A stretch of DNA of 64,000 bases, taken from Dyadobacter sp. LHD-138 (GTDB lineage: Bacteria; Bacteroidota; Bacteroidia; Cytophagales; Spirosomataceae). Location: positions 26,034 to 90,033 of the forward strand of contig NZ_JAVFVU010000034.1 of the NCBI RefSeq assembly GCF_030929615.1, in the 5' to 3' direction. The notes beneath the pieces were generated by a model that saw only the letters and a program-made list of their open reading frames with translations, was not told the origin of the DNA and searched no databases. The position numbers were made by a program, and so were the translations under genes. Below are positions 51,515-60,796 of the stretch, in pieces (the stretch's first letter is position 1; each line of letters begins with the position of its first letter).

Positions 51515-52609
51515 TTAGTCAAGGTCAATCACTTTTCCGCCGCTGCGAACGGATTCGTCACAGGCAAACGCAATTTGTAAACTCGTTACAGCGTCCTGAA
51601 GGTGATCAGTAAGGTCGATATCTTCTTTAACTGCTTTTAGGAAATAGGCCTGTTCGCGGTTGCAAAGCTCCTGGTGATCTGGTTCGTCTTCCAGGTTAAT
51701 CCATGAATCTTCCTGAACAAATTCATCCTTTTCATTCAAAGCGGCATGGTGTATACGGATCGATTCCGTTTTGGTATGCGCCTCTACCGAAGAAGATTTT
51801 CCGGAACCACCTGCATCTTTTGCTACAATGGAAACGGAACCTTTGGGTCCAATCACGTCTTTCACAAAAAAAGCAGTTTCGCTGATCATGGGGCCCCAAC
51901 CAGCTTCGTACCAACCCACGGATCCATCTTCAAACCAGATCTGAAGTTGTCCGTAGTTATAGTTTCCTGCCGGAATATCTTCGGTCAACCTTGCACCGAT
52001 CGCATTCACACGGATTGGTTTTGAACGGGTCATCTGGCACATCACGTCAATGTAATGCACGCCGCAGTCCACGATCGGGCTCAGACTTTTCATCAGATTA
52101 CGGTGAACTGTCCACATATAGCCATGGCTTTGCTGATTCAGGTTCATACGCATCACCAAAGGTTTTCCAATATTTTGCGCCTCCTGTACAAAACGTTCCC
52201 ACGACGGATGATGGCGCAGGATATAACCTACAACAACTTTTTTGCCGGCTTCTTTAGCAGCAGCCACCACTCTTCTGGCGCCTTCCACCGAAGCGGCCAA
52301 AGGTTTTTCTATGAATACATGAGCCCCCTGCTGCAAAGCCAGAATGGCAAATGCTTCATGGGTATCCGGGTAGGTAGAAATGCAGACGGCATCAGGTTTG
52401 GTTTCCTTCAATGCAGTTTCGTAATCATTGAAAAGTGCATAACCGCCACCAAGTTTTTCATTCAAAACTTCTTTGCTTTTTCCTGTGGAGACGATACCGC
52501 AAATTTCGAAACCATCCGATAACTGGTAAGCAATTGCATGGGATGCGCCCATATTACCACAGCCGACCACAAGGACGCGCAATGGATTTTCATTAGCTGA
52601 AGCAGACAT
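51515..52609 (-). CDS. Gfo/Idh/MocA family oxidoreductase
   Basis: A 364-residue protein. The N-terminal Rossmann domain starts LRVLVVGCGNMGASHA; the EKP motif in GAHVFIEKPLAASVEGA carries the catalytic Lys; VDCGVHYIDVMCQM holds the usual substrate-side His. Family members oxidise or isomerise sugars or inositols with NAD(P). The substrate is not evident. It is transcribed alone on the minus strand between two plus-strand units. Confidence 0.9.
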   Translation of the reverse strand: MSASANENPLRVLVVGCGNMGASHAIAYQLSDGFEICGIVSTGKSKEVLNEKLGGGYALFNDYETALKETKPDAVCISTYPDTHEAFAILALQQGAHVFIEKPLAASVEGARRVVAAAKEAGKKVVVGYILRHHPSWERFVQEAQNIGKPLVMRMNLNQQSHGYMWTVHRNLMKSLSPIVDCGVHYIDVMCQMTRSKPIRVNAIGARLTEDIPAGNYNYGQLQIWFEDGSVGWYEAGWGPMISETAFFVKDVIGPKGSVSIVAKDAGGSGKSSSVEAHTKTESIRIHHAALNEKDEFVQEDSWINLEDEPDHQELCNREQAYFLKAVKEDIDLTDHLQDAVTSLQIAFACDESVRSGGKVIDLD

Positions 52610-52658
52610 ACGAAATGTTAATGTTTAATGGAATTGGGTTGATTAGGAATATGAACGC

Positions 52659-52666
52659 CAAAATTA
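52659..52666 (-). promoter_or_regulatory. -7 box for the Gfo/Idh/MocA gene
   Basis: TAATTTTG on the minus strand fits TAnnTTTG, 50 bp before the start at 52609. No clear -33 element. Confidence 0.45.
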
Positions 52667-52817
52667 GCGATTTAAATCCGTTTAGGGAAAAAATGATGAT
52701 TCAGGCAGGTCAATCGGTTTTATTGTATTTGTGAATAAAGTGTGTAAAAATTATACTAAACGTTTTTTTAAATGAACTAAAGGTTGCATACTGCATCAAA
52801 ATTACTCCCTCTTTCAG

Positions 52818-54878
52818 ATGCTTTATTATATTAAGAAGTTGACTCTTCCCATCATCATGGGAGCTAAGATGCTTGTATGCATTTTTGTTTTACACAATTT
52901 TATCTTGACCGACGCGCAGGCTCAGAAAGCCGCCGCCCCTGCCCGGGTCGATTTTAAGCCTAAACTTGGTGTGATTGACCGTGCCTCGCTGGATATGACA
53001 GCCGATTCCGGTGACAGTACCGCCGAGGCAGTTGCACTTTATGATTACGGTGAAGTACGATTTAGTTATACTGAGCGGGTGGGTATTGTGATGACCATGA
53101 AATACTGGACAAGGATCAAAATTCTTAAAGAATCGGCCCTTGACCGCGCTTCGGTGTCAATTCCGATTGGCGATGGGGGGAGTTTTGATCAGACAGAGTC
53201 CATTAGTGATATTTCGGGGTATACCTATAATCTGAATGGCAATAATATTGAGACGATTCAGCTGCCCAGAAAGTCAGTCGTCAGGGAGAAAGTTTCTGAC
53301 AAGGTCTGGAATTACAAGTTCAATTTGCAAAATGTCCGGAAAGGCTCCATCATCGAATATTGCTATACCAAAACTACACCGCTTAAATATCAGGATAAAC
53401 CGGATACCTGGACTTTTCAGGGCAGTATTCCTTTCAAGTGGAGCGAGTATAAAATCACAATTCCTTATTCGCTGTACTACAAGATTACGATGAACGGTTA
53501 TGTGCCGCTTTATATCACCGATAAAGAAGAAGTGTCCGTCAGCATGGGACTTTCTAAATTGGATGGGCATGGCATGTCTTACCGGTTTGTGATGAAGGAT
53601 GCGCCTGCGTTTTCAAAGGAATCGTTCATTACCACGCCTTCCGATTACCTGTCGAAGATTAGTTTTGAGTTGGCGAGTGTGAGTATACCCGGAGAAATTG
53701 TTCGAACTTATTCTAATAAATGGGAAGATGTTGATAAAACACTGCTGATGAGTGCCGGTTTTGGTGGGCAGTTAAAAAGATATTCCTTTATTAAGGACCT
53801 CAAGGAGGAAATTAGCAAGAAGACTTCCGACCCTGCCGAGAAACTGGAAATGGCGTATGCTTATATTCAGCAAAATATAAAATGGGACGAAAATGGTGGC
53901 GTTGTATCCAGGGATGGCGTAAAAAAGGCGTTTGAGAATAAGAAAGGCAATGCAAGTGATATAAACCTGATGCTGACCTGCCTGCTGCGGGAACTGGATC
54001 TGGACAGCGATCCGGTGGTGTTAAGCACGCGTTCCCATGGCCAGGTTTATGAGGCTATACCTTTACTCGAAGGTTTTAACTATGTCGTGAGCCGTGCGAA
54101 AATCGGAGAAAAGGAATATTTGCTGGATGCAACGCAGCGTTATGGATATCCGGGGATATTGCCGGAACATGCATTGAATGGAATTGGCAGGGTTATACCC
54201 GACAAAGGAAATGGGTATTTCGTTGACCTTAGCACGAAAACAACGCTTTCAAAACTGGAAATGATCGACGCCGAACTGTCACCTGCTGATGGAACGCTGA
54301 AAGGCAACTACATGATTTCCCTTGCGGGATACGAGGCATTGAGGTGGCGTGAAAATTACCTTTCAGAAGCGGACAACGTTTATGCCGATCAGTTGAAGAA
54401 ACAGCTTCCGGAGTGGGAGATTAACAATGTAAAAATCGGCAACAAAAAGGAGAAATTGCGAGACGCCGTTGAAATGAATTGTAAATTCGAAGTAGACAAC
54501 GAAAACGCTTCGCCGGATATCCTTTATTTCAATCCTGTGCTGGTCGGAAGGGTCGGTGAAAATCCTTTTAAAGCCTTAACCCGCATCTATCCGATTGATT
54601 TTACAAGTGGATTTTCGTCTTCCTTTATCGGGAATTATAAACTTCCGGAGGGTTATTACCTCGAAGAAACGCCAAAAATGGAAATAATAACCTTGCCGGA
54701 AAAAGCCGGGAGATTTGCCTATCAGGTAAAACAGGTTGAAAACGTGATCAGTGTGAACAGTATGATCATGGTCAACAAAGCAAAATTTGCTGCCGAAGAA
54801 TATGATGTGCTTCGCGAATTTTACGACCGGATTGTGCAGAAACATACGCAAACGCTGGTGATTAAGAAAAAGAAATAA
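52818..54878 (+). CDS. DUF3857 protein with degenerate transglutaminase-like domain
   Basis: A 686-residue exported protein (signal peptide ends TDAQAQ). Residues about 45-330 form the DUF3857 domain, with VREKVSDKVWNYKFNLQNVRKGSIIEY. A transglutaminase-like domain follows at about 340-430, but the nucleophile position reads GNASD (near residue 378) where active relatives have GDCKD, and the His position reads FNYVV (near 420) instead of FNHV. The domain is therefore predicted inactive. The next gene, 11 bp on, encodes a paralogue with the Cys and His intact, so the two probably act as a pair. Confidence 0.85.
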   Translation: MLYYIKKLTLPIIMGAKMLVCIFVLHNFILTDAQAQKAAAPARVDFKPKLGVIDRASLDMTADSGDSTAEAVALYDYGEVRFSYTERVGIVMTMKYWTRIKILKESALDRASVSIPIGDGGSFDQTESISDISGYTYNLNGNNIETIQLPRKSVVREKVSDKVWNYKFNLQNVRKGSIIEYCYTKTTPLKYQDKPDTWTFQGSIPFKWSEYKITIPYSLYYKITMNGYVPLYITDKEEVSVSMGLSKLDGHGMSYRFVMKDAPAFSKESFITTPSDYLSKISFELASVSIPGEIVRTYSNKWEDVDKTLLMSAGFGGQLKRYSFIKDLKEEISKKTSDPAEKLEMAYAYIQQNIKWDENGGVVSRDGVKKAFENKKGNASDINLMLTCLLRELDLDSDPVVLSTRSHGQVYEAIPLLEGFNYVVSRAKIGEKEYLLDATQRYGYPGILPEHALNGIGRVIPDKGNGYFVDLSTKTTLSKLEMIDAELSPADGTLKGNYMISLAGYEALRWRENYLSEADNVYADQLKKQLPEWEINNVKIGNKKEKLRDAVEMNCKFEVDNENASPDILYFNPVLVGRVGENPFKALTRIYPIDFTSGFSSSFIGNYKLPEGYYLEETPKMEIITLPEKAGRFAYQVKQVENVISVNSMIMVNKAKFAAEEYDVLREFYDRIVQKHTQTLVIKKKK

Positions 54879-54889
54879 TCGAATTAGTT

Positions 54890-56833
54890 ATGATCAGTAG
54901 TGTTTTAAGTCGGTGGGTTTATCCGGTTTTGTTATGTATCGTTGTTGCCAGCCAGGTTCGTGCGCAGAGCGATTTCAGTTTTGGTAAGATCAATCCGGCA
55001 CTTTTAACGGATGCCAATGTGGTGATTCGGGCCGATGAAGATTATTTTGAGATTCTTTCGAAAAGTGAAGCTAGATCACACCATCATTTTGTAGTCACGA
55101 TCTTGAATGAAAAAGGAGAAGAAGACCACAATCAGATGTATGTGAGCTATGACAAATTCACGAAAATAACGGACATGTCCGGAGCTATTTATGACGCCTC
55201 GGGTAAGCAGGTGAAAAAGCTGAAAGGTGCCGATATACAGGATTTTGGCTATGGCGCAGCAGGTGACGATATTTCCGATGCCCGGATGAGGATTGCAAAT
55301 TTTGGCAAGAAGAGTTACGCATATCCTTACACCATTGAGTTCAGCTATGCTATCCGGGACCGGAACATGATGTTTTACCCGAAATGGAAACCGCGGGCCA
55401 GGCAAAACACTTCGGTTGAGTATTCATCCTATAAGATCAAGACGCCGGTTGGTTTTACCTTTAGATATAAGGAATACAACGGAGCGCCCGCGGCGGTTAA
55501 GTCGGCCGATACGGATGGTTCTCCGATTTATCAATGGACACTAAAAAATCAGCCGGTGGTGTCGGTGGTTTCCTATCCTTTGCCCGATAATGAATATTTG
55601 CCCATGGTTCTGACGGCACCATCGGATTTTGAAATTCAGGAGTACGCGGGGAATTTTAACCGCTGGGAAGATTTAAGTAAGTTTTATTACACCTTAAATA
55701 AGGATCGTGATGCCTTGCCCGCAGCCACGGTGGTCGAGATTAAATCGATCATTAAGGATGCTAAAACGGATCGTGAAAAAGTGTTATTGCTTTATAAATG
55801 GATGCAGTCGAGAAGCCGGTATGTGAGTATTCAGCTGGGTATTGGCGGCTGGCAGACCATTGATGCAACAACCGTAGCAAACAAGGGTTATGGCGATTGT
55901 AAAGCGTTGACGAATTTTATGATCGCGTCGCTGAAACAGGCTGGGATAACCGCTCATGCAGCCTTGATCAGGGCAGGTGACGAGCCAGAAATGAATCTTG
56001 ATTTCCCGAGCAGTCAGTTCAACCACGTGATCGCCTGTGTTATGCTGCAAAAAGATACCCTGTGGCTTGAGTGTACAAGCCAAACGACTGCCGCCAATTT
56101 TATGGGTTCTTTCACCGGTAACAGGCAGGCGCTGCTGGTTATGCCGGAGGGTGGAAAACTGGTGACGACCCATTACTACGATTCGTCGCAAAATAGCCGG
56201 AATCGTCAGGTTAAAGTAAAAATGGAGGCGAACGGAAATGGTCATTTACAGGTCAAAACGGTTTACGGCGGTTTGCAGCAGGAAACGCGGGAAAGTCTTT
56301 TACATAACTATAATCAGGAGGAGCAGCGGAAATGGCTGTTGAGCCATCTTGAATTGCCAGATATGGAGCTGGAAAAATTTGAGTTTGAAAAAGGGAAAGA
56401 TCATGTCCCGGTAATTTCAGAAAAAATTGATCTAAGGGTACGTAACTGTGCAACAAGAACGGGCACGCGGTTGTTTGTAAAACCGAATTTACTGACCCGG
56501 TCCATCGAACTTCCTGCCAACACGGAGGAAAGAAAAGAGGACTTTTATTTACCGCTTACCGATTTTAACCTGACCGACTCCGACAGTGTAACGTTCGACA
56601 TTCCCAAGGAAATGAAGCCGGAATCTTCTCTTCCGTCTTTTCAGGTTGAATCTGCCTTTGGTTCTTACAGTGTGAAAACGGTTTATGAAAACAATACCCT
56701 TTCTTACGCACGAAAGTTGTCATTGAAAGGCGGACGCTTCCCCGCCGCGGATTATCCCAAATGGATCGATTTCGTAAAAAAGATGAGAAAAGCGGACCGC
56801 GCTCAGGTTGTTTTTATTGAGAACAAAATTTAG
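54890..56833 (+). CDS. DUF3857 and transglutaminase-like protein, catalytic residues intact
   Basis: A 647-residue exported protein (signal peptide ends VASQVRAQS). DUF3857 spans about residues 50-250 (SKSEARSHHHFVVTILNEKG; FSYAIRDRNMMFYPKW). The transglutaminase-like domain has KGYGDCKALTNFM with the Cys near 336, FNHVIACV with the His near 377, and an acidic residue in LWLECTSQT. It may cleave or crosslink peptides or envelope polymers in the periplasm; the substrate is unknown. It starts 11 bp after its degenerate paralogue. Confidence 0.88.
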   Translation: MISSVLSRWVYPVLLCIVVASQVRAQSDFSFGKINPALLTDANVVIRADEDYFEILSKSEARSHHHFVVTILNEKGEEDHNQMYVSYDKFTKITDMSGAIYDASGKQVKKLKGADIQDFGYGAAGDDISDARMRIANFGKKSYAYPYTIEFSYAIRDRNMMFYPKWKPRARQNTSVEYSSYKIKTPVGFTFRYKEYNGAPAAVKSADTDGSPIYQWTLKNQPVVSVVSYPLPDNEYLPMVLTAPSDFEIQEYAGNFNRWEDLSKFYYTLNKDRDALPAATVVEIKSIIKDAKTDREKVLLLYKWMQSRSRYVSIQLGIGGWQTIDATTVANKGYGDCKALTNFMIASLKQAGITAHAALIRAGDEPEMNLDFPSSQFNHVIACVMLQKDTLWLECTSQTTAANFMGSFTGNRQALLVMPEGGKLVTTHYYDSSQNSRNRQVKVKMEANGNGHLQVKTVYGGLQQETRESLLHNYNQEEQRKWLLSHLELPDMELEKFEFEKGKDHVPVISEKIDLRVRNCATRTGTRLFVKPNLLTRSIELPANTEERKEDFYLPLTDFNLTDSDSVTFDIPKEMKPESSLPSFQVESAFGSYSVKTVYENNTLSYARKLSLKGGRFPAADYPKWIDFVKKMRKADRAQVVFIENKI

Positions 56834-57016
56834 GAACCCGTGGTTGTAAGAAACCGGAATTATTTACCGTGTTTGAATAGAAAAAACGAATATATATTTA
56901 CCGGAAATATCTTTTGCAGTTGATTCATTGTTTTCGGACGATGGGTCAGCTGCATTTATGTTAAAATCTGTTTATTATTGATTAATACCTGAAATGTTTC
57001 GGGGGAATTCAGCATT

Positions 57017-57024
57017 TACCTTTG
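57017..57024 (+). promoter_or_regulatory. -7 box for the hydroxyproline catabolic genes
   Basis: TACCTTTG fits TAnnTTTG, 40 bp before the ATG at 57064. It overlaps an upstream in-frame start at 57022 and so rules that start out. A TTG at 56988-56990 is 26 bp upstream, slightly long for a -33 element. Confidence 0.55.
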
Positions 57025-57063
57025 TTGAAAATCAGATTCATTTATTTTATCAATACATATATT

Positions 57064-58002
57064 ATGAACAAGGCATCATGGCAGGGCATTTTTCCTGCGC
57101 TCGTAACACCATTTACGGCGGACGATACAATCGATTTTGATCTTTTTGAAAAGAATCTTCTTGCTCAGGTCGAAGCCGGGATTACAGGCGTTATCGTAGC
57201 GGGTTCACTGGGCGAAGCCAGTACGTTGACAAGAGCGGAAAAAAATGAGCTGGTGAAATTCGCGAGAAAAACATTGGATAAAAGCCTTCCGGTTGTTTTG
57301 TGTATTGCCGAGCAATCTACGGCCGAGGCGGTTAGTATTGCAAAAGAGGCTGAATCGATCGGTGCGGACGGATTGATGGTGTTGCCTCCGATGCGTTACA
57401 AAGCTGACGACAACGAAACGGTCGTGTATTTTTCAACGATCGCTAAAAATACTTCGTTGCCATTGATGATTTATAACAACCCGGTTGATTATAAAATTGA
57501 AGTGACGCTTGACATGTTTGAGCAATTGTCTGCCTACCCGAATATTCAGGCGATCAAAGAATCGACACGGGATGTCAGCAACGTAACCCGTATTTTCAAC
57601 CGTTTTGGGGATCGTTTCAAGGTTTTCTGCGGCGTGGATACGCTGATCATGGAAGAAGTGATGCTGGGTGCTGACGGTGTTGTCGGTGGTTTGGTGGATG
57701 CTTTCCCAAAAGAAACCGTTGCGATTTTTAATCTTGTCAAGGCAGGACGTTATCAGGAAGCATTGGCCATTTACAGATGGTATCTTCCTCTTCTGGAATT
57801 GGACATTCACCCTAAACTGGTTCAGAACATTAAACTTGCCGCCACACTTATGGGTATCGGGTCGGAATTCGTGAGAGCACCGCGACTGGTTCTGGAAGGT
57901 GCGGAAAAAGAAAGTGTTTTGGCCGTTATTAACAAAGCAATCGAAACACAGCCTGTGTTGCCGGATTACCTGAATCTTACCGTGGATTCATCTGTGGCAT
58001 AA
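57064..58002 (+). CDS. Dihydrodipicolinate synthase family protein, probable pyrroline-4-hydroxy-2-carboxylate deaminase
   Basis: A protein of about 312 residues with a DapA/NanA TIM barrel: GIFPALVTPFTADDTID, GSLGEASTLT (phosphate/carboxylate loop), MIYNNP with the catalytic Tyr, and AIKESTRDVSNV with the Schiff-base Lys near residue 164. In isolation it could be several aldolases or lyases. Its neighbours decide: with a semialdehyde dehydrogenase, a hydroxyproline epimerase and an FAD dehydrogenase, it best fits the deaminase that turns 1-pyrroline-4-hydroxy-2-carboxylate into 2-oxoglutarate semialdehyde (inference from context). Confidence 0.85.
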   Translation: MNKASWQGIFPALVTPFTADDTIDFDLFEKNLLAQVEAGITGVIVAGSLGEASTLTRAEKNELVKFARKTLDKSLPVVLCIAEQSTAEAVSIAKEAESIGADGLMVLPPMRYKADDNETVVYFSTIAKNTSLPLMIYNNPVDYKIEVTLDMFEQLSAYPNIQAIKESTRDVSNVTRIFNRFGDRFKVFCGVDTLIMEEVMLGADGVVGGLVDAFPKETVAIFNLVKAGRYQEALAIYRWYLPLLELDIHPKLVQNIKLAATLMGIGSEFVRAPRLVLEGAEKESVLAVINKAIETQPVLPDYLNLTVDSSVA

Positions 58003-58022
58003 TCGTAAAATTATGAAATTTT

Positions 58023-58065
58023 GGCTCCATTGAAGCCTCCTGTATAAGGAGGTGTTGATGGAGTC
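58023..58065 (+). other. Imperfect 18-bp hairpin between deaminase and dehydrogenase genes
   Basis: GGCTCCATTGAAGCCTCC pairs with GGAGGTGTTGATGGAGTC around a 7-nt loop, with one mismatch and several G-U pairs. No T tract follows, so it is more likely a processing or mRNA-stability element than a terminator. The rest of the 192-bp gap shows nothing recognisable. Confidence 0.5.
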
Positions 58066-58194
58066 AAACGTGAAACGTATCATCCTGATTTTCCAGCAAT
58101 GGAAGGTTATGAGCGAAGCAATATCAATTTAGAGTAAACGGACTGAAAAATAATTCTTTAATTGCTGATAGTTAACCACTAAAAGCTGCAAAAT

Positions 58195-59694
58195 ATGAAT
58201 GTTTCAAAAGAAGAATTAGATAATTTAGTAGGGAAAGCACAGGAAGCTTTTTTGATTATTAAAAATTTACCGCTCGCCAGACGAATCGCTTTCATGCGAA
58301 CCGTTGCTGACGAAATTGAGGCGCTTGGTCCGGAACTGATCACGACGGGCCAGGCGGAATCTCACTTGCCGGAAGCCCGTTTACTTGGTGAAAAAGGCAG
58401 GACGATTTTTCAATGGAGAAGTTACGCCGACGCCGTGGAACGTGGTGATTCGCTGGACGCGAGTATTGACACCGCCAATGCGGAACGTACACCTCCAAAA
58501 CCTGATCTAAGAAAAACAGCAGTTCCATTAGGTCCTGTTGCCGTTTTTGGAGCGAGTAATTTTCCATTTGCATTTTCAACAGCCGGTGGCGATACGGCCA
58601 GTGCTATTGCAGCGGGTTGCCCTGTTATTGTAAAAGCGCACGAAGGGCATCCAAAAACTTCCGGAATTATGGCAGACGCAATAAGCCGTGCCGTGGTGAA
58701 AAGCGGTATGCCGGAGGGGACTTTTGCACACGTATACAGTTCGGGTTATGAAACCGGACAGCAGCTGGTTAGTCATCCGCTCATAAAAGCAGTCGGCTTT
58801 ACGGGTTCTTATCGTGGCGGAAAGGCACTGGTTGATTTGGCGAATGAGCGTGCTGAACCGATACCGGTTTTTGCAGAAATGGGTAGTGTGAATCCGTTGT
58901 TCTTGTTACCAAACAAGCTCGTAACGGCGCCTCAGGAACTGGCGAAACAATATGCAGGATCGTTGACCCTGGGTGTTGGACAGTTTTGTACAAATCCTGG
59001 ATTGGTCATCGGTATTGCAGGGGGAGAACTGGATAAATTCATTGAGGCTTTGAAGGAAGAGATTGTCAAAATCGCTCCCGCTTTCATGCTGAATGAAAAA
59101 ATTGCAACCGGTTATGCCGAAAACCGTGAAAAGGTAATTGGTCAGTCGGGTGTGGAAGTATTGGCCGTTTCAGCTACGGAGGCTGGACACGGACAGGGTT
59201 TGCCAACTGTTGCTTCGGTCGCGGGTGTCGAATTGCTCGTCAATCCGGCGTTGCTGCATGAGGTATTCGGGCCGTTTGCGTTGATCGTTCAATGCAAGGA
59301 TGTGTCTGAAATGCTGGCCGTGACTGAAAAACTGGAAGGGCAGCTGACCATTTCACTTTTTGCAACAAATGAAGATCTTGAAGCCCAGGAAGAGATTGTT
59401 TCATTGGTACAAACCAAATGCGGACGGATATTATTTAACAATTTCCCGACGGGTGTAGAAGTTGCCAAATCCATGCATCATGGCGGGCCGTTCCCTTCAT
59501 CAAGCAATGGTGCTTATACATCTGTTGGTGCTGATGCCATTAAGCGTTTTGTAAGACCGTTGAGTTTTCAGAACTGGCCTGATGCGTTTTTGCCAGACGA
59601 ATTGAAAAATGCCAATCCGCTAAATATATGGCGGACGGTGAATAACGAAAAAACGAAGGAGGCTGTCGGCGATCAGCTTTCGGCCATCGGTTAA
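58195..59694 (+). CDS. 2,5-dioxovalerate (2-oxoglutarate semialdehyde) dehydrogenase
   Basis: A 499-residue aldehyde dehydrogenase. GPVAVFGASNFPFAFSTAGGD begins the nucleotide-binding part; catalytic Glu228 is in FAEMGSVNP and nucleophile Cys265 in GVGQFCTNPGL. These variants are typical of the NADP-linked 2-oxoglutarate semialdehyde dehydrogenase subgroup. It oxidises the deaminase product to 2-oxoglutarate, the exit of the pathway. The last residues (EAVGDQLSAIG) are encoded by a heptamer repeat array that also contains the stop codon, so the natural C-terminus may have been extended by repeat expansion. Confidence 0.9.
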   Translation: MNVSKEELDNLVGKAQEAFLIIKNLPLARRIAFMRTVADEIEALGPELITTGQAESHLPEARLLGEKGRTIFQWRSYADAVERGDSLDASIDTANAERTPPKPDLRKTAVPLGPVAVFGASNFPFAFSTAGGDTASAIAAGCPVIVKAHEGHPKTSGIMADAISRAVVKSGMPEGTFAHVYSSGYETGQQLVSHPLIKAVGFTGSYRGGKALVDLANERAEPIPVFAEMGSVNPLFLLPNKLVTAPQELAKQYAGSLTLGVGQFCTNPGLVIGIAGGELDKFIEALKEEIVKIAPAFMLNEKIATGYAENREKVIGQSGVEVLAVSATEAGHGQGLPTVASVAGVELLVNPALLHEVFGPFALIVQCKDVSEMLAVTEKLEGQLTISLFATNEDLEAQEEIVSLVQTKCGRILFNNFPTGVEVAKSMHHGGPFPSSSNGAYTSVGADAIKRFVRPLSFQNWPDAFLPDELKNANPLNIWRTVNNEKTKEAVGDQLSAIG

Positions 59695-59790
59695 TGTGTT
59701 TTTCACCAGCATTTCAAAGTATTTAAAAAATATTAAAAGCCAGGGGCACCAAGCCGACAGCTGATTGCCGACGGTCGAAAGCCAATAATA
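59661..59790. repeat. Inverted heptamer arrays spanning the dehydrogenase stop codon
   Basis: Left array 59661-59695: GGCTGTC, GGCGATC, AGCTTTC, GGCCATC, GGTTAAT. Right array 59735-59790: eight 7-bp units in register, including AAAAGCC, CCAAGCC, GACAGCT, GATTGCC and GAAAGCC. The left array matches the reverse complement of the right one; 59661-59684 against 59753-59776 agrees at 20 of 24 positions, so a long stem can form across the gap. The stop codon of the dehydrogenase gene lies in the left array. Confidence 0.65.
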
Positions 59791-59791
59791 T

Positions 59792-60790
59792 ATGCGTAAA
59801 ACTTTTTTCTGTATAGATGCCCATACTTGCGGCAACCCGGTCAGAGTGGTTGCCGGAGGCGGGCCGTTATTGCAAGGTAACAGTATGATGGAGCGCAGGC
59901 TTCATTTTTTAAAGGAATTTGACTGGATCAGAAAAGGACTCATGTTTGAACCACGCGGACACGACATGATGAGCGGGAGTATCCTCTATCCGCCCGTTGA
60001 TCCGGAAAATGACATTGGCGTTTTGTATATCGAAACAAGCGGCTGCCTTCCGATGTGCGGACATGGAACAATTGGAACGGTAACCATTGCCATCGAAGAA
60101 GGTTTGGTTACACCGAAAATTCCCGGAAAGCTGAGACTGGAAACACCCGCAGGACTTGTACTGGTAGAATATGTGCAGGAGGGGAAAAAAGTAAAATCTG
60201 TAAAACTGGTTAATATAAAATCATTTTTAGCAGCTGGAAAACTGACCATTGAATGTCCTGACCTGGGAACATTGACGGTGGATGTATCTTACGGAGGAAA
60301 TTTCTACGCGATCGTGGATCCACAGGAAAACTTCAAAGGACTGGAACATTATACCGCAGACCAGCTGATCAGTTGGAGCCGTGTTTGCCGGAAACGCATG
60401 AATGAGCAATACACGTTCGTTCATCCTGAAAACGAGCATATCAACGGATTGAGCCATTTTTTATGGGCCGGGGAAGTATTAGATCCAACGTCCACAGCCA
60501 GAAATGCCGTTTTCTATGGCGATAAGGCTATTGACCGCTCGCCATGCGGAACGGGCACTTCGGCGCGGATGGCACAGTGGCATGCCCAAGGCAAGCTCAA
60601 AAAAGGCGATCAGTTTATTCATGAAAGTATCATCGGATCCAAATTTATTGGAACCGTCGAAGATGAGGTTACGATTGGCGATAAACCGGCGATCATCCCG
60701 GGCATTGAAGGCTGGGCGATGGTGACAGGGTATAACACCATCATCATTGACGACGAGGACCCGTATGCGTACGGCTTCCAGGTAATTTAG
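59792..60790 (+). CDS. 4-hydroxyproline 2-epimerase (proline racemase family)
   Basis: A 332-residue protein of the proline racemase family. The two catalytic cysteines are present: Cys89 in MCGHGTIG and Cys252 in DRSPCGTGTSARMA. The pattern with FFCIDAHTCGNPVRVV at the start is that of hydroxyproline epimerases rather than of trans-3-hydroxyproline dehydratases, which have Ser or Thr at the first site. It would turn trans-4-hydroxy-L-proline into cis-4-hydroxy-D-proline, the substrate of the next gene product. It begins just after the right heptamer array. Confidence 0.92.
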   Translation: MRKTFFCIDAHTCGNPVRVVAGGGPLLQGNSMMERRLHFLKEFDWIRKGLMFEPRGHDMMSGSILYPPVDPENDIGVLYIETSGCLPMCGHGTIGTVTIAIEEGLVTPKIPGKLRLETPAGLVLVEYVQEGKKVKSVKLVNIKSFLAAGKLTIECPDLGTLTVDVSYGGNFYAIVDPQENFKGLEHYTADQLISWSRVCRKRMNEQYTFVHPENEHINGLSHFLWAGEVLDPTSTARNAVFYGDKAIDRSPCGTGTSARMAQWHAQGKLKKGDQFIHESIIGSKFIGTVEDEVTIGDKPAIIPGIEGWAMVTGYNTIIIDDEDPYAYGFQVI

Positions 60791-60796
60791 GACCTT

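Noticed and set aside
57022..57063. An upstream start for the DapA-family gene
   Set aside because: It overlaps the TACCTTTG promoter box at 57017-57024 and adds 14 residues not expected in the family.
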